Assembly: GCA_021234155.1 (NCBI GenBank)
Contig: JAJEKV010000014.1
Span: 21,775,513-21,839,512, forward strand
DNA: 64,000 nucleotides
Source: Isoetes taiwanensis
Taxonomy: Eukaryota; Streptophyta; Lycopodiopsida; Isoetales; Isoetaceae
Direction: 5' to 3'
In this document: positions 11,608 through 25,060 of the stretch, one piece after another
Numbering within the stretch: position 1 is the first letter of the stretch
Layout of the letters: every line of letters begins with the position of its first letter
Notes under the pieces: generated by a model
Told to the model about the DNA's origin: nothing
The model's database searches: none
What the model saw: only the letters and a program-made list of their open reading frames with translations
Made by a program: the position numbers and the translations under genes

Positions 11608-14600
11608 TCAATGACTATCAAGAAGCATAGGAACTGGCTGCTTGAGATCCTTCACTGCAAAATAATCCTGCAAGGCAACCATTTCCAGAGGGCTACTTCT
11701 TAAAGACCTAATGGCATCAAGACTAGCTTTAGCCCCAGCAATGGTTGTTATGATGGGAACTTTATAGGCCAATGCTAATCTTCTCAGCTGTCTTCCATCT
11801 TTCTGATCCAAAGCATCACCGGAGCTTGTAATAATCATCAAATGAATTTCACCATTTGCTATCAGATCCCCAGCATGAGGCCGACCTTCATGCAACTTTA
11901 AAACATGTTCCACATGAACACCATTGGTTTCTAAAAGACTTGCTGTCCCAATAGTCGCAGTGATTTTGAAACCTATACTGGCAAAACCTTTCACAATTGG
12001 TAAAACTTTTAATTTTGTCTGGTCGTTCATACTTACAAAGATGGTTCCTTCTAGTGGCAACCTCTGGTTTGCCGCTATCTCTGCTTTTGCAAAAGCTTTT
12101 TCAAAGGTGTAGTCAATTCCCATGACCTCACCCGTACTTCTCATTTCTGGACCAAGTAAAACATCACAGCCTTGGAATTTGTCAAATGGAAGAACTGCTT
12201 CTTTTACTGATACATGTTGCGGTATATATTCCTGCAAAAATTTAAGATCTTTTAGAGATTTTCCAGCCATTATCAATGCAGCATATTTTGCAAGTGGATG
12301 CCCAATTGCCTTAGAGACAAAAGGTACTGTTCTTGAAGCTCTGGGGTTTGCTTCAATAATATAAACTTCTCCAGATTCAGTAACTGCATATTGGCAGTTC
12401 ATAAGGCCACAGACGTCCAATCTCTTTGCCAGTTTCGTTGTTGCCTCTCTTATTGTTGACAAAGCCATTGCATGAACAGTCTGTGTAGGTAAGGAGCATG
12501 CAGAATCACCAGAATGAACTCCTGCTTGCTCTATGTGTTCCATGATACCTCCAATCACAACATTACCCTCCTGATCTGCCAAACAGTCGACATCAAGCTC
12601 GCAAGCATCCATCAGATATTTATCTACTAGAACTGGTCTATCTGGATCAACTTCAACAGCTGTTTCTAAATACTTCTTTAATTTTTTATCTTCATATACT
12701 ATTTCCATTGCCCTGCCTCCTAGCACATAGGATGGGCGGACTACCACTGGAAAACCTACTCGTCTTGCTATTGCCAACGCATCCTCCTCACTCCTTGCAA
12801 TTCCGCCAGGGGGCTGTTTTATCCCAAGCTCATTTAAAATGTTCTCAAACCTCCTCCTGTCTTCAGCTGCATCTATAGAATCAGGTGAGGTGCCCCAAAT
12901 GCGCACAAGACCTTCTCCACTCGCCGCAAAGGGCTTGCATTCATCAAGATACTGTTGTATAGGCACAGCGAGTTTTAATGGTGTTTGACCTCCAAACTGA
13001 ACAATGATGCCATCAGGCTTCTCCAGCTCAATAACATTTAAAACATCCTCTACGGTCAATGGCTCAAAGTAGAGACGGTCACTGGTATCATAATCAGTTG
13101 ACACAGTTTCAGGATTTGAGTTCATCATTATTGTTTCATAACCATTGTCCTGTCATTACAAAGAAAACAAAAAATGTAAGTACACCAATGGTAAGACCAC
13201 AGAACAAATGAAAGCTAGCATAGTGAATGAATAACAGATAATCACTATATAACACTACCACCTGGAAAGTCTTTGAGGCATATAGGAGCAAATATCATGA
13301 AGTCCCAAGACTAAAGGATGTATTAACACTGCACTATTTGGGACCACCTGGAAAGTTTTTGAGACATATAGGAGCAAATATCACAAAGTCCCAAGAGTAA
13401 AGGATGTATTAACACAACTCCACTATTTGGAAAATGACATCAAAAGTAACAACCCTCTTCCCCCTAGCTCAGAAGTGTACTATAATACTCTCCCTTGTTT
13501 ATTCTAAAATTTTCATAAAAATGAGCATTGTCAACAATGTTCAAATATCTTATGGAACAAACCTGCAGCGAGAAGCACGCGTGGCAGCAGCAATAGTCAA
13601 ATTCAATCCCTTGGCCAATCCGATTGGGTCCACCGCCCAGAATTAACACCTTTTTGCTATTGCTTGGAGAAGCTTCACATTCATCATCATATGAAGAATA
13701 CAAATATGGTGTGTTAGCTTCAAACTCTGCAGCACACGTGTCGACTCGTTTATAAGATGGAACAACACCAAGAAGAAGGCGCTGGGCTCGAACCTCCTTT
13801 TCTGAAGATTTAGTTGCAAAAGCTATTTGCCGATCGCTAAAGCCTCTTCGTTTGATCTCATACAGGTCATCTTTGCTAAGTTCAGTCAGCTTATTTTTAC
13901 AAAGGAAGTCTTCAACTGTTAGTAAATCTTGCAATTGTGACAGAAACCATGGATCAATATAGCTTAGCCCATGGATCTCCTCCAAACTCATCCCCCTCTT
14001 CATTGCGGCATAAAGTGCATGCATGCGGTCAGGATTTGGGACTCTTAAGCTATACTTGATCTGTTCAAGGTCCCAGCGCATCTGTTTAACATTTTCACAA
14101 CCCCATCCATTATGACCAGTCTCCAAGGACCGCAAGGCTTTCTGAAAGGATTCTTGAAATGTCCGACCCATTGCCATTGCCTCCCCCACAGATTTCATCT
14201 GTGTTGATAAGATTGGTTCTGAACCAGGAAATTTTTCAAAAGCAAACCGTGGAATCTGTATAAAACATTGTACATATTTATTAGAGGTATTAATTACCTA
14301 ATAATTATGAAAGAATTATATGAAATGCAATGCATAGCCATAAGAAGACAAAATATCTTAGCTCCAACAATGTAACCCGTAATGCATAAGCCATAAGATA
14401 AGAACAAAATATCATAGAACTAGGACCAATAAAGAAGCTTCCTTAACATAAGAAAATGAAGTGTTAAAAATGACCCACCAAGCACCCCAAATATACAGTT
14501 CAAAGGGGGGCATAGATACCTTAGTAACTACATAGTCAATGGATGGTTCAAAACTTGCCGGGGTCTTCCGTGTGATGTCATTAGGAATTTGGTCCAAAGT

Positions 14601-15977
14601 ATAACCTACTGACAGCTTGGCTGCTATTTTGGCAATAGGGAATCCTGTCGCCTTTGATGCTAGAGCAGATGAACGAGAAACCCGAGGATTCATTTCAATA
14701 ACCATCACTTCACCATCTGCTGGATTCACAGCAAATTGTACATTTGAGCCTCCACATTCAACTCCAATTTCTCTGATGATTGCCACGGAATAATCACGTA
14801 ATCTCTGATACTCCTTATCAGTGAGTGTCTGAGCAGGTGCCACAGTAATAGAATCCCCAGTGTGCACACCCATAGGATCAATGTTTTCAATGGAACAGAT
14901 AATCACAACGTTATCTGCAAGGTCTCTCATTACCTCCAGCTCGTATTCCTTCCAACCCAGTAAAGACTTTTCAACTAGAACTTGCGAAGTGACACTAGCA
15001 GCCAATCCTGCCTTACAAATAGACTCAAGCTCTTCCTTGTTGTATGCAATTCCTCCACCAGTGCCCCCAAGGGTGAAAGCCGGACGAACAATAAGCGGGA
15101 ATTCCCCTATTTTGTCTGCAATATTGAAGCATTCATTCAATGATGTTGCAATACCAGATGGTGGAGACTTTACCCCAATATTATTCATTGCCTTTTTGAA
15201 AAGCTCTCGGTCCTCTGCCTTTTTTATAGCATCCAGCTTTGCCCCGATCAGCTCAACACCATATTTGTCTAATGCACCACTCTCTGCAAGAGCCACAGCA
15301 AGGTTCAATGCAGTCTGCCCTCCCATAGTTGGCAGAATAGCATCTGGCCTCTCTTTAGCAATCACCTGCTCAACTAATTCTGGTGTCATTGGTGCAATGT
15401 AGGTCCGATCAGCCATCTCAGGATCTGTCATAATGGTGGCTGGATTGGAATTAATCAATATAACTTCATATCCCTCCTCCTTCAAAGCCTTGCAAGCCTG
15501 TGTTCCTGAATAATCAAACTCACAAGCCTGGCCGATCACAATAGGACCTGCGCCCAAAATGAGGATTTTCTTTAAGTCTGTTCTCTTTTTTCCCTTGGAT
15601 GGAGTACCTTCTTTAGACCATTTTACAAAAGGAAGGGAATCCAAACCTAAATCAGCTCCATCATGTTCAATGCTTACAGCTTTGACGATTGTACTGTCCA
15701 TACTTTTGTGCTTGTGCATCCACTGTTGCTGGGCAAATTCTTCACGCAAAGTAAAAGCTTTGGAAGGACTGCCCATTTCATTGTTCTTACCAATACCATT
15801 GCTAAGAGCTTTGATACAAGGACCGATTTGTCTGCACTTGCCAATTCCATTGCCATTGCCATGAAGGTATGATTCAAACAAAAAACCTTTGCCTAGTCCG
15901 GAAAAGGACTTGTCCTTGCCCAATCCAAAAAACGAACAACCTGACGGTGCCACCGGAGAAGCAAAGCAACGATCCAT
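11608..15977 (-). CDS. CARB: Carbamoyl phosphate synthase large subunit, plastid (three exons)
   Basis: Exons on the minus strand are 15977-14520, 14255-13563 and 13149-11608. Both introns are phase 0 with GT/AG ends, giving about 1,230 residues. The enzyme makes carbamoyl phosphate from bicarbonate, two ATP and ammonia passed from the small subunit, feeding arginine and pyrimidine synthesis. Residues 1 to about 132 lack acidic clusters early on and are rich in Ser, Gly and Lys, as in a chloroplast transit peptide. The core starts at [16 protein letters not shown] (~135-150). The second ATP-grasp half starts at [17 protein letters not shown] (~690). [14 protein letters not shown] and [18 protein letters not shown] mark its ATP-binding and metal-binding parts, and a C-terminal MGS-like allosteric domain covers the last ~140 residues. 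Exon joins restore the conserved VVTK/IPRF and FSLQ/DNGYE sequences. Plant and bacterial relatives are about 1,070-1,190 residues long. No break seen; very likely functional. Confidence 0.97.
13261..13434. repeat. Tandem duplication (~86 bp) inside CARB intron 2
   Basis: Copies start at 13261 and 13347 with cctggaaagt.tttgag.catatagg and end with ggatgtattaacac. They lie within the 413-bp intron between exons 2 and 3. Confidence 0.85.
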
Positions 15978-16539
15978 GGCGGGCGCCGTCAGGCCCGGTT
16001 GGAGAACGATAAATTAGGGCTCCAATGGTTGCATGGGTGCCCAGCTCAGGTATTGTTTTCGAATGAAATCTTATCCAATGTCAAGAATCCGGCCCCACAT
16101 TTCAATTGCATGTGTCAAAATACCTGGGTGCTAACCATAACGTGTCTCTCCCCGCTATAATGTGTTCCCTATTAGAAACAGTATTTTTGTTACATGTGAT
16201 TTTGGAAGGACAGTATTTTTGTTACATATGATTTTGGAAGGTTAACGAAGGTATTCGTATTAAAATACGTACTTTGGTGATGGTGGCACCTAGGCTGTGG
16301 CTCGAAACCTACGTGGATTTGTGGCTGAGAAAGGGCAATGGTTTCTTCTGAGTTCTGGATTGGAGCGCACGTGGAGGCAGATGCAGGTGGATGCTAAATC
16401 GGTTGCATGAGATGTCGACACTACAAGAGGAAGGGGATATTGGCAACAGCCATAGAGTCAGAGGGTTGTTTTTAGTGTTTTTTGAGGTAAAAATGGTGCT
16501 CTGTAGTTAATAGCAACAGATATGTATAAGCTAATTCTC

Positions 16540-16975
16540 AACTGCTAATTCTGCCACTAGAGCTGACTCTATGGATGACATTAAATCATTTTAACCGAAT
16601 TGACTTTATAGGTGACAGTATGTTTGATGTTATGGTCATGTACTATGAGTCAGAACTAGCTTCAACTTTAGTGTCAGTTACAAGCATACATGTCGTCTGA
16701 TGTTATGAGTGACTCTAATGCTAACTTTTAGTTTGCCTCTATATCTGACTCTATGTCTGACACTACCATTGACTTTAAGATGACTTTATTATTGACTCTA
16801 CATTTGATGCCACTGTTGACTCTACATCTAACTCTAGGTTTGACAGCGCCATTGACTCATATACTATAAACTCTAGTACTAGTATTGGCATGTCAACTGA
16901 CTCTAGTTCTGATGCTACCTTTGAATTTATGTGTGATTCTAATGCTGGCTTCTAATTCCGACTCAAAGAAGTAAA
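16540..16975. repeat. Degenerate minisatellite built on tgactcta
   Basis: The words gactcta, gactctatg and gattctaatg recur about every 15-30 bases in one orientation over more than 400 bp (for example ttgactctacat, tgactctagttc, ctgacactacc). Units are diverged in length and sequence, consistent with an old expanded short repeat. Confidence 0.6.
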
Positions 16976-17056
16976 AAAATGAACTACTATATTTAACCAT
17001 TATTATATCATCTCAAAACCATGGTACATGAGGTTTTTTTATGCATGAACTATTTA

Positions 17057-17089
17057 ATAGATAGATACATAGATAGGTAGGTAGATAGT
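17057..17089. repeat. GATA/GGTA microsatellite
   Basis: Imperfect tetranucleotide run (agatagatacatagataggt and onward). Confidence 0.8.
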
Positions 17090-20000
17090 ATTTTTACATA
17101 AAAAATGATCGTTATATGATAGTTCAAACTCCAAATCCAGACCGAGCCATTAAATCCAATATCGCTATCAAACATGTTAGACCATGTGTCATATTAGTCT
17201 ATAATATGGTTAACAATGTTAATTATCATAGTGGTTTGCAAAAATTGATAGTCCTGTCATATGGTTATTAATGTTGTTTACCAATTTTTACAGTACGTAT
17301 GGTTTGTGAGATAGTTTAGAGCTCATTATAGTAGTTTGTTAAACGTATAACAATTTGTTAAACTATGGGGAGTCAACATGGTTTGGAGTCTAATTTGATT
17401 GTGTCAAATATTGTCTTTTTTTTGGATTGCTCAAAGGGCAAACCCTGGGAGAAGTGGGTTGATAGAATATTATTTAGATATGCTAATCTCTCTGCATTGA
17501 ATGGCTGAGGTCGAAATTTTCTCTACGTTTTTTGAAGTTACTGATTTATTTGGTTACCATTGGTTGTCATGATATACTGTTAAAATACGAAAGTGGTCTT
17601 ACGCTTCCAAGAACTTGGTCGACGACATTTTCTTTTCAAAATACCTGTTCTATCCTTATCATCCTTGCCTTCCTACTTGATCTTAGCTCTGACACCTCCT
17701 GCTCCTTAATAGCTCCAAATTGGCTCATTCTTCTTTCCCTTTCAAAATTCTATGGCATTTTCTTCACTTACCTTCCGCCAATCTAGTTTTAAGTTTTTTT
17801 CTGCAATATTTAGCACAATCTTTTTGAATTTTCCAGTGATTTGAGACGACTTTCCTCATTTTGCTATCTTAAGCTTTACCCCCGAGTTTCGGGTGTCATA
17901 ACAAAATGTAACAGTTAAGGAGGAATAAATACGGGAATGAAATAGTAATGGCGATTAGACTATATTAATTCTAGGTTCAAATGCTTAATTCGGTGATTAT
18001 TACTTACCTTTTCTTGAAATTGCCAAGTTGGAGTCATGGGGTTTTTGCAATTCCTATCTCAAGTTAGGAAGGGGCTTTTGTTATTTGCTTTAGTAGCGCT
18101 TAGCTGTGCATAATTTGATTTGCAATAGACAATGTTTTGGTATTGGTTTAAGACCCAATTTGTAAAAAGGCACAAGTAACTGGACTAGTTACAAGTCTTT
18201 CCTACACTATTATCCTATGAACGATATAAATTGCAGTCAATAATCTTCCAAATTCATGTCAGTTGCATATCTCTTCCGTACTTTTCATGATGCGGTTCAC
18301 TTGAAAGGGTCTTTCTTTTATCAAATCACAACAATGAGTGTGGTACAGAATAGATACCTTACAGTTAAGTAAATATATCAGAAGCTACGTACATATTAAA
18401 TTGTACGTTATGCCTAGGAGCAAGAGATTCAAACTGGAAGGTATTTAGCGAATTTATGGAACTAGTTTCAGATCAGCCTCATTGTAAAATCTTGAAATTA
18501 GAGTATGCCTGAAAATTACAACTTGTTCTCATCATGCAAACACTTTGTTAGTAGCAATGCCCCTGCCTCAAGATTTCAGCAAGTGGACATTGGTGGAAAG
18601 AGTAAAAAGTTGTCAAACATAATATCTAAACTTTGTTGAAAGAGTTGTTGCACCTTTTAAGGTAATGATGAGGGTTTTAATTCTAAATGAATAGAACAGC
18701 GAAAATTCTCTTGCGAGCATTTCCATAAGCACATCTTAAAACTTAGGCTAGTTATACGTCTTATATATTGGGGAATATATATGTATAATACAACCTCTCC
18801 ATTTTAAACAATGCCTTTACAAATTCCCTCTCTTTTTTTTTGCCACAAATCAAAGCTTGCTGGAGGAAACGATGGCCGCATGCCGCTTCTTTTTTACTGA
18901 ATGAGCCTTTGCACAGCATCCTTCTCAGTTATAGCGGATCACTGAGGGACAAGATGAACTAGGGAAAAATTATTTCTGACTATAATAAGTTCATGCGTTG
19001 TTTTTTTTTTTTCTTTGTCAAGACCGGTTTCTTCAAATTGTATTGTTTTTTGAACTTCTTATATTGGATCTTATTGTTCCACCTTACATGCAGATGTTTC
19101 TTGTAAAGAAACGACTTCCAACTTTTCTATGGTTCCTGGTTTGCTCTCTACAAAATGTTACAAGCATTTGTGGTAAGTTTCTTCTCATTTTTTTTTTTAC
19201 GTTGTGGCCATGCTTTAGAAGTACTTATTTTTTTGAACCAGATGCCAGCATCCCTAAATACCTTGAAATACAGCATTTTATTGTTTGCATCCTGATTTGC
19301 CAGGGCACTCTTCTACATTTGTAACCTGCTCAAGCAGTTCTGGTAAGGCTTAATATTCTATTTTTTCGGACATCTTTTAGATTTGGTTTAAGCAGCCGAA
19401 ATGTTTTCCATATAGCATTTGATTATGTGAATGCTGATTTGCCTAGAAGGAACTTTACTATAACTATACAAGTTCTTATATGCATTGTTCAGAAGCAGTC
19501 ATTTATTTCAAGGGGGCACTAGTATAAAAAAATATGCCTTTTAACTTAGCGTTTGCTTCTTTAGTTCTGATTTGTGAATACATCTCTGGTAAGTTTACAT
19601 TAACTACTCTTTCTGCTAGCCAATTTGTTTTAAGACTTCTCTTTCTGGGCATCGTTCAAGTTCCTAATGCGTCTAATGCAGACATCCAGCAATTTTTTTT
19701 ACTTTAGAGTTTCTAAATCCCTGTTTTATGCTGTGTTTGGTATAGTGTGGGCAATTGATATGCAGATCATCTGTTGTTGCGCATAGATATGAAAAAGAAA
19801 ATTGGAAGAACCATTTCTGAATCTCTCTTTGGGCCAGAATCTACAAATTCTACAGTAATGAATCCTTTTATTTTGCTTCCGATGTTTCTTCTGTTTAAGT
19901 CATCTTCAAGTAGTAAATCCGGCTTCGTTTTTATTTTGTGTTTAGAGAAGTGGAAGGATCTGATGGAAACAAGTTGAAATACTATCTTAAACTCTCCTGG

Positions 20001-20356
20001 AGCTTCTACTCTGGATATGGTGGTCTCTCCTGCCTTTCCTTATAATACAGGCGCTCATGCTGGCGCTTAGGGTTTCAGCCCTGCTCTTTTGCTCATAACT
20101 CGGGATTCCGGTGTCAGATTCAGGTGTTTTTGGGCTCGTTGGAAAGCTTATCGAACGAGCTTTCCGTCGGTGTATGATTTGTATGGTATTTCCCCTGTTT
20201 TAGTCGACGGAATCCACCTGACAGTCCCGGCCCTCTATGGCCACCCCTGACAGCATGCATGCGTTGAAGAAAAGAGCCCGCAATTTGGATACCTCATCCC
20301 CATCAGAGCAGGTATCACAGGCTGAGGCAATCAGGGTTGTATAGGAATAGGCCGGT

Positions 20357-21530
20357 TCCCTCCAGGCTAAGCTGGCAAGCTTGGAGGCATCGCGGGACCA
20401 TCTGCCAGGGGCTGCGCTCAAGAAGCAGCTTCTCCAACAGAAGGAGCGAATTTCCCTTGTGGAAGTTCGGCTTGGAGATTATGATTGCAGGGGAGCCCAA
20501 AAGGCTGATGACCAGATAAGAGGGGAGATACAAGCAACAACGCAGCTGGTCACGGAGATGGGGCACCGCTTGGATAAGGTCCACCAGCAGTGGATGGAAG
20601 ACATGGCGCAAGCGCGGGCTGACATGAAGGGGTTGCTCCAGCAGATTGTACAAGTCACAAGCATGGCTGGTCGGATAGATGCTAAGGAAAAGGATGTGGA
20701 AGCGGTGCGGGGCAGGCTCCAATTCCTTGATGAAGCAAAGGTCGACAGCGGAGATGTCGAAAGATGCTCACATATAGAGAACCATATGGCCCACTTACGA
20801 CCAAGAGATGCAGGACCTCCCAAATGGAGGTGCAACGAGTCCGAGTACACCACGGTCATCGCACCAGCACCCCCCATACCGCAGGGCCGAGGTGGCTCGT
20901 GGGAATCAGCGGTACTTCATGAGGAGCAAGACATCCGTGCACGCCGCCTCAACCTTATTGTGCGGGGGATTGCCGGGAGGAGCAAGGCGAGGATTTGCGG
21001 GTAAGCTTACCACCACGGTACTTGCAAAGCTCCAATTACGATTTTGGTTATCAAGAGTCCGGTCGAGATCGGAGGACCGAGCATGAGACCTCGGCTAGTT
21101 AAGTTTGCGCCTTGGATTGGGAGGCAAAATCTTTGTTGTTGCAACGCACCGGTCCGCTTGAAAGGTACGTCCATATACCCGGATCTCGGATCTCACGCCA
21201 CCGCAACAACGGGAAAAGAAGCCAAGAGTTGGTCAAGATAAGAGAGATTCGACAAGCCGGAGGGGCTGCTGGTTTGGTTAATGGCAAGATGAAGGTATAT
21301 GTGCCTCCTCGTCCGACGATTCATGAGGCAAAGATTCCCACGAAACGATTACGCGACGCAGGCGGAAGCGGTCCAGGGGGCATCGGGCCGCATGCCGTGA
21401 GAGGGCGGATTGAGGCCTTCCACCACTGCAAAGACATCCATCGTGGTCCCGTGGCGAGGCTGCCCGAAGTTAGTCCAACCACGCCCGGCGTCCCTCGGGC
21501 ACTCGGATGGGTCCACACCGCATCGGCATA
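20357..21530 (+). pseudogene. LINE ORF1-like protein (coiled coil, RRM-like)
   Basis: A likely original start is near 20251 (MHALKKRARNLDTSS), but two stops interrupt near 20341 and 20347. From 20357 a long coiled-coil frame runs to about 20790, rich in Gln, Lys, Glu and Arg (KKQLLQQKERISLVEVRLGD, ATTQLVTEMGHRLDKVHQQW). Around 20935 the phrase RARRLNLIVRGI resembles the start of the RNA-recognition module of L1 ORF1 proteins. Frameshifts follow and a Gly/Pro-rich tail ends near 21530. In L1 elements this protein coats element RNA. Confidence 0.65.
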
Positions 21531-21534
21531 GGGT

Positions 21535-22480
21535 GTCTTCGCATTGTTTCCCAGAATTGTAGGGGCTTCCCGTGGCGGAAGGGCGCGTGGCTTTGAATGG
21601 GATTGCGACGGACATGGACATCGTCTTCTACGGGAGACATGGGAGTATGAAGGGCATCGATTGCCGGACATTCGAGGATATCGGCATTTCTCATCGCTAA
21701 TGAGCGCCATGGCGGGACGCGGCGACGCGGTGGAGTGGCTTGCTACTTTAGGGGACGCCTTTAGCATGCAAGATCACACTTGAAAGTCCGATGCATTTAA
21801 TCGCTACATGTGGGTAATGGTATTAGAGCCCGGTCATGTCCCATTGTTTCTTGCTAGTCGCTACATTCCCCATGCGGGCTCTAAGTTCTACCGTACATGA
21901 TGCGGAACCACGGATGTCCGAGATCTTGTATAGGGATCTGTATGATGATGACATAGACCGCTATAGACAAAGCGGGGACAAGTGTTTTTGCTTGGAGATT
22001 TCAATGCTCGTCGGGCCTTGCTTCGCGGTCGGTGACCTTCCAAGGTGACGATAATCGTTGATCCGCTTTGGCTTGAGACGGCCGCTATTCAAAGATACAC
22101 GGCACTCCTGGATATGGTGGCTAGACCATTTGGCGGTGCAACTGGTCCAGCTCTGCCGGTTTTTTGACATGGTAATTTGTAATGGTATGCGGCGATGGCC
22201 ACACTTTCGGGGTGTTACTTGCAGGAGTGATAGGCGGGATGGGGAGCTAGTGTGTTGGATTACCTTCGCGCCCGGTAGCGAGACTTGACATGGTTACACA
22301 CTTCTCCATTGGCACAAGCACAGGGGGATGAGGAGGCTTTGTCGGATCACTACCCGCTTTATGTCACGCTTGAATTGGGAGCACTCAATAGTGGAGACAC
22401 CGCAAAGGGGCGGGAGGGTTACCGTACATCCCACGCTTCTCGGCGCGGGGACAATTATGAATCTGTGTTGGTGCGGGAGT
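21535..22480 (+). pseudogene. LINE ORF2 endonuclease domain
   Basis: Parts of an exonuclease/endonuclease/phosphatase fold are visible in alternating frames. RIVSQNCRGFPWRKGAWL near 21541 contains the N-terminal Asn-containing motif. DMDIVF followed by ETWEYEGHRL near 21615-21650 contains the metal-binding Glu. SDHYPLYVTLEL near 22343 contains the C-terminal S-D-H motif. At least three frame changes separate them. This domain nicks target DNA to prime reverse transcription in active LINEs. Confidence 0.8.
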
Positions 22481-22749
22481 TCTGAGGGGTTTGATAGCTT
22501 CTACACACTGCAAGATAGGTGTGCATGGCTGGTGAGGGCGCTGCTTGCAGCTGCTGAGGCTTCCTTTGTAGTGAAGGGCCCTCCAAGGAGGGACACCGCG
22601 CATTTTCCTGAGAACCCGTGGTTTGATGTTGATTGCAAGGCTCTAAAGAGCCACCGCGCTTTGTCATAGATCCACGCTTCGCCACAGCCCCGCAAGACTA
22701 TAAGCTCTTCCTAAAAGCCAAGAAGGGGAGATACATGGCGTAAAACCCG

Positions 22750-23730
22750 TGAGCTTTGTTTGACATGCATATGGCGAGCCAAAAAGCTTTTTGGCGTAAG
22801 GTGTTATACAAGAAGCCCGTGGGTAATGTAAGTGTGGAGCAATGGATGCACCGCTGCGGGGAGTTATATGACCCCCCAGAGCTAATGCCGTGGTCCCTGA
22901 TCGTAGGAGAGGTGCTGCAGCTCACTTTCGGGAGGATGTCCAGCCAGGTCTCGGGCATCCGGGCGAATGGCAAGGCAAAGGATTTACTGGGGGCTGCAGT
23001 CGAAGTTGTTGAAGTGGGGTGGCCCATCTCAGTGGTAGGGCCCCTAACGGTGATCATTAACCGTGCTCGAGCGAGGGGCTCCCGTGAGTGGATGGTTAGT
23101 AAGGTTGTTCCCGCTCATAAAGCCGGGTAATATCTGGATGAGCCGGGCAATTACCGGATGATTATGGTAAGCTCGCTGTTTGCAAAGCTCCTGGCAGGGG
23201 TGGTGGAGAAGAAGCTCACTAAGTGGGCCGAGGAGGCAGGGGTGCGGGCAATTGGCCAGGCAGGCTTTCGCCCAGCTCACTCCACGACTGACCATATCTT
23301 CACTTTGAGAGTGTTGATGGAGGCAAGCCGCAATGCGCGACAGGACTTGTATTGCTGCTTTGTAGATTTTAAGACTGCATATGATACCGTCCCCAGAGAC
23401 ATGCTGTGGCAGAGGTTGCAAGAATTGCGAGTTCCACAGGAGTTGCAAAATGTGGTGCACCAGCTTTATGATGGGATTTATGCCGCTACGCCCTTATGAA
23501 GATCGGTAGCTAGCACTATGGGAGTTAAGCGGGGCTGCCCGTTGTCTCCAACGCTTTTGGGTTGTACATTGATAGCTTGGAGACGTGGATGCAAAGCACC
23601 ATGGGGAGCCGGTGCAATTATCCGATGCGACCTCCGTGTGAGCCGCTTACTATATCGCGGATGATGTAGCTTTGCTAGCCCACACGCGACCCGCCAGTAT
23701 GCATGGCGGCGGCGGTTGGATGCCCTCGAT
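22750..23730 (+). pseudogene. LINE ORF2 reverse transcriptase domain
   Basis: NYRMIMVSSLFAKLLAGVV (near 23151), then AIGQAGFRPAHSTTDHIFTL, then LYCCFVDFKTAYDTVPRDML match RT blocks 1-3. YIADDVALLAHTR near 23652 is the catalytic box, with A-D-D in place of Y-A-D-D spacing after frame repair by eye. The 23158-23499 stretch is open for 113 codons; before and after it there are frame breaks. A stop lies just ahead of the open piece, near 23128. Confidence 0.87.
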
Positions 23731-24599
23731 GGGTTACGTGGGGCAACGGGAATGACAAAGAACTTGCACAAAACTAAGCTTCTCGCGATCCTGTCCTCGC
23801 AACACCCTATCCCGGAGTTATATTACGAGGGGGACGGGAAGTGGAGATGGTGCGAGCTTCAAGTATCCGGGAATTGATTTCACCGCTAACATGCTTTGTG
23901 GGATGAGTGTGTGGAGAGGAGAGCCGCAGGTTTTGGAAGGCTTTATATGCGATTGCAAAGCATATTGCCGATAGATCTCTGTGGATCGGGCGAGGAGAGC
24001 ACACTGTTTAGGGCTTTGGTCGAGCCGGGTCTTTGCTATATGGGGTGGAGGTTTGGGGCCCAGCCAGCTTAGCAAAAATATGTGGGATAGGTTGGAAAGG
24101 GTGCAAAAAGCTTTCTTGACATATAGCTTGGGAGTGAAGGACACCGCATCGTGTCGATTTTGTTGTATGAGACGGGGTTCGCCTTTACAAAGACGATTCG
24201 CTATGCGCAGCATCTTACTTGCTTCCATAAGGTGGATGGGATGGATGAGCATCGCTTGCCCCCACAGTGTGTTGTTAATCGGAGGGCCCCCAAATGCACA
24301 AGAGGGTATGGCACGAGCAATCGTAAGGGATGGTTTAGGAGGTGGTCTATGGATTACCAAATGATGGTGGCACCGCGCATTCGATCGCGCAGAATGGGCA
24401 ATTGGATGCGGGGGCTATCTTTGCCACCCCGTGGGATGCCTCTACTCTTGCAAAGCCCAAGACGAGCACTATCACGCCGATTAATCCCTACCTTGAGCAT
24501 GGACCCCATCGGTACTTGAAAGCACACATCTCGAAGAAGAAACGGAGAGCTATTGCTGCCATAAGGACGGGTTCCCATTACCTCGGAATTGAAACAGTC

Positions 24600-24730
24600 G
24601 CCGGGGGTGAATGGCGGGCACGGGATCCCGTGGAGGAGAGGATATGTCGGTGTTGTGAGATGCACGTGATAGAGGATGAGCACCATGCCCTCCAAATGGT
24701 GCCCAAAGATATGCCCATGTCCGAAAGCAA
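24600..24730 (+). pseudogene. LINE ORF2 C-terminal Cys/His (zf-RVT-like) module
   Basis: RICRCCEMHVIEDEHHALQ resembles the C..C...H...H module that follows RT and linker in L1-like ORF2 proteins. After it the frame closes near 24745 and the 3' UTR begins. Confidence 0.6.
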
Positions 24731-25030
24731 TGCACACCGATCTTAGATGCTCGACACACCGCTACATCGCCACTTGATCACCTATGGTAGCCTTGACCGG
24801 GAGCTTACATCCCGCAGATTTCGGCCGTCCGACTTGCTCTTCCGGGCATGGTATTTGAGAGCCCTCTTTATTAGGGTTTTTCCTCCCAAGTGGGGGTTTT
24901 TTCATCCCTTAGTAGGGTTCTCTTGTCTGATTACATTGTTTGTTTTTGGTGTTGGGGTTTTTGGCTTTTTTGCCTGTTCTCTGCATGTACCGTCTCATAG
25001 GCCTCTGGCCTCCGTGGACGTTAAAATAAA

Positions 25031-25060
25031 CTTCCTTCCTTCCTTCCTTCCTTCCTTCCT
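25031..25060 (+). repeat. (TTCC)n microsatellite forming the LINE 3' end
   Basis: About seven TTCC units directly follow the LINE 3' UTR, in the position where other LINEs carry poly(A) or another simple repeat. Confidence 0.85.

Larger units (their letters stand above)
15978..20219. other. Gene-free stretch upstream of CARB, with simple repeats
   Basis: The first few hundred bases upstream of 15977 should contain the CARB promoter and 5' UTR, but I cannot place a TATA box with confidence. The rest is AT-rich. It has a degenerate TGACTCTA-type minisatellite (16540-16975), a GATA-like microsatellite (17057-17089) and an open exon-like piece near 19774-19900 that I do not recognise. Confidence 0.45.
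20220..25060 (+). mobile_element. Decayed L1-like LINE with (TTCC)n 3' tail
   Basis: A GC-richer block than its surroundings, entirely plus-strand, with the L1 order. It has a coiled-coil ORF1 with a nucleic-acid-binding module, then an ORF2 with apurinic-type endonuclease, reverse transcriptase and a Cys/His finger, then a 3' UTR ending in a run of TTCC units. Every domain is broken by frameshifts or stops. The 5' end may extend back to about 20040, as the sequence there is already unlike the flanks. I could not find matching target-site duplications. Confidence 0.88.

Noticed and set aside
14860-15402. 180-codon plus-strand ORF
   Set aside because: Exact antisense shadow of CARB exon 1, with no independent features.
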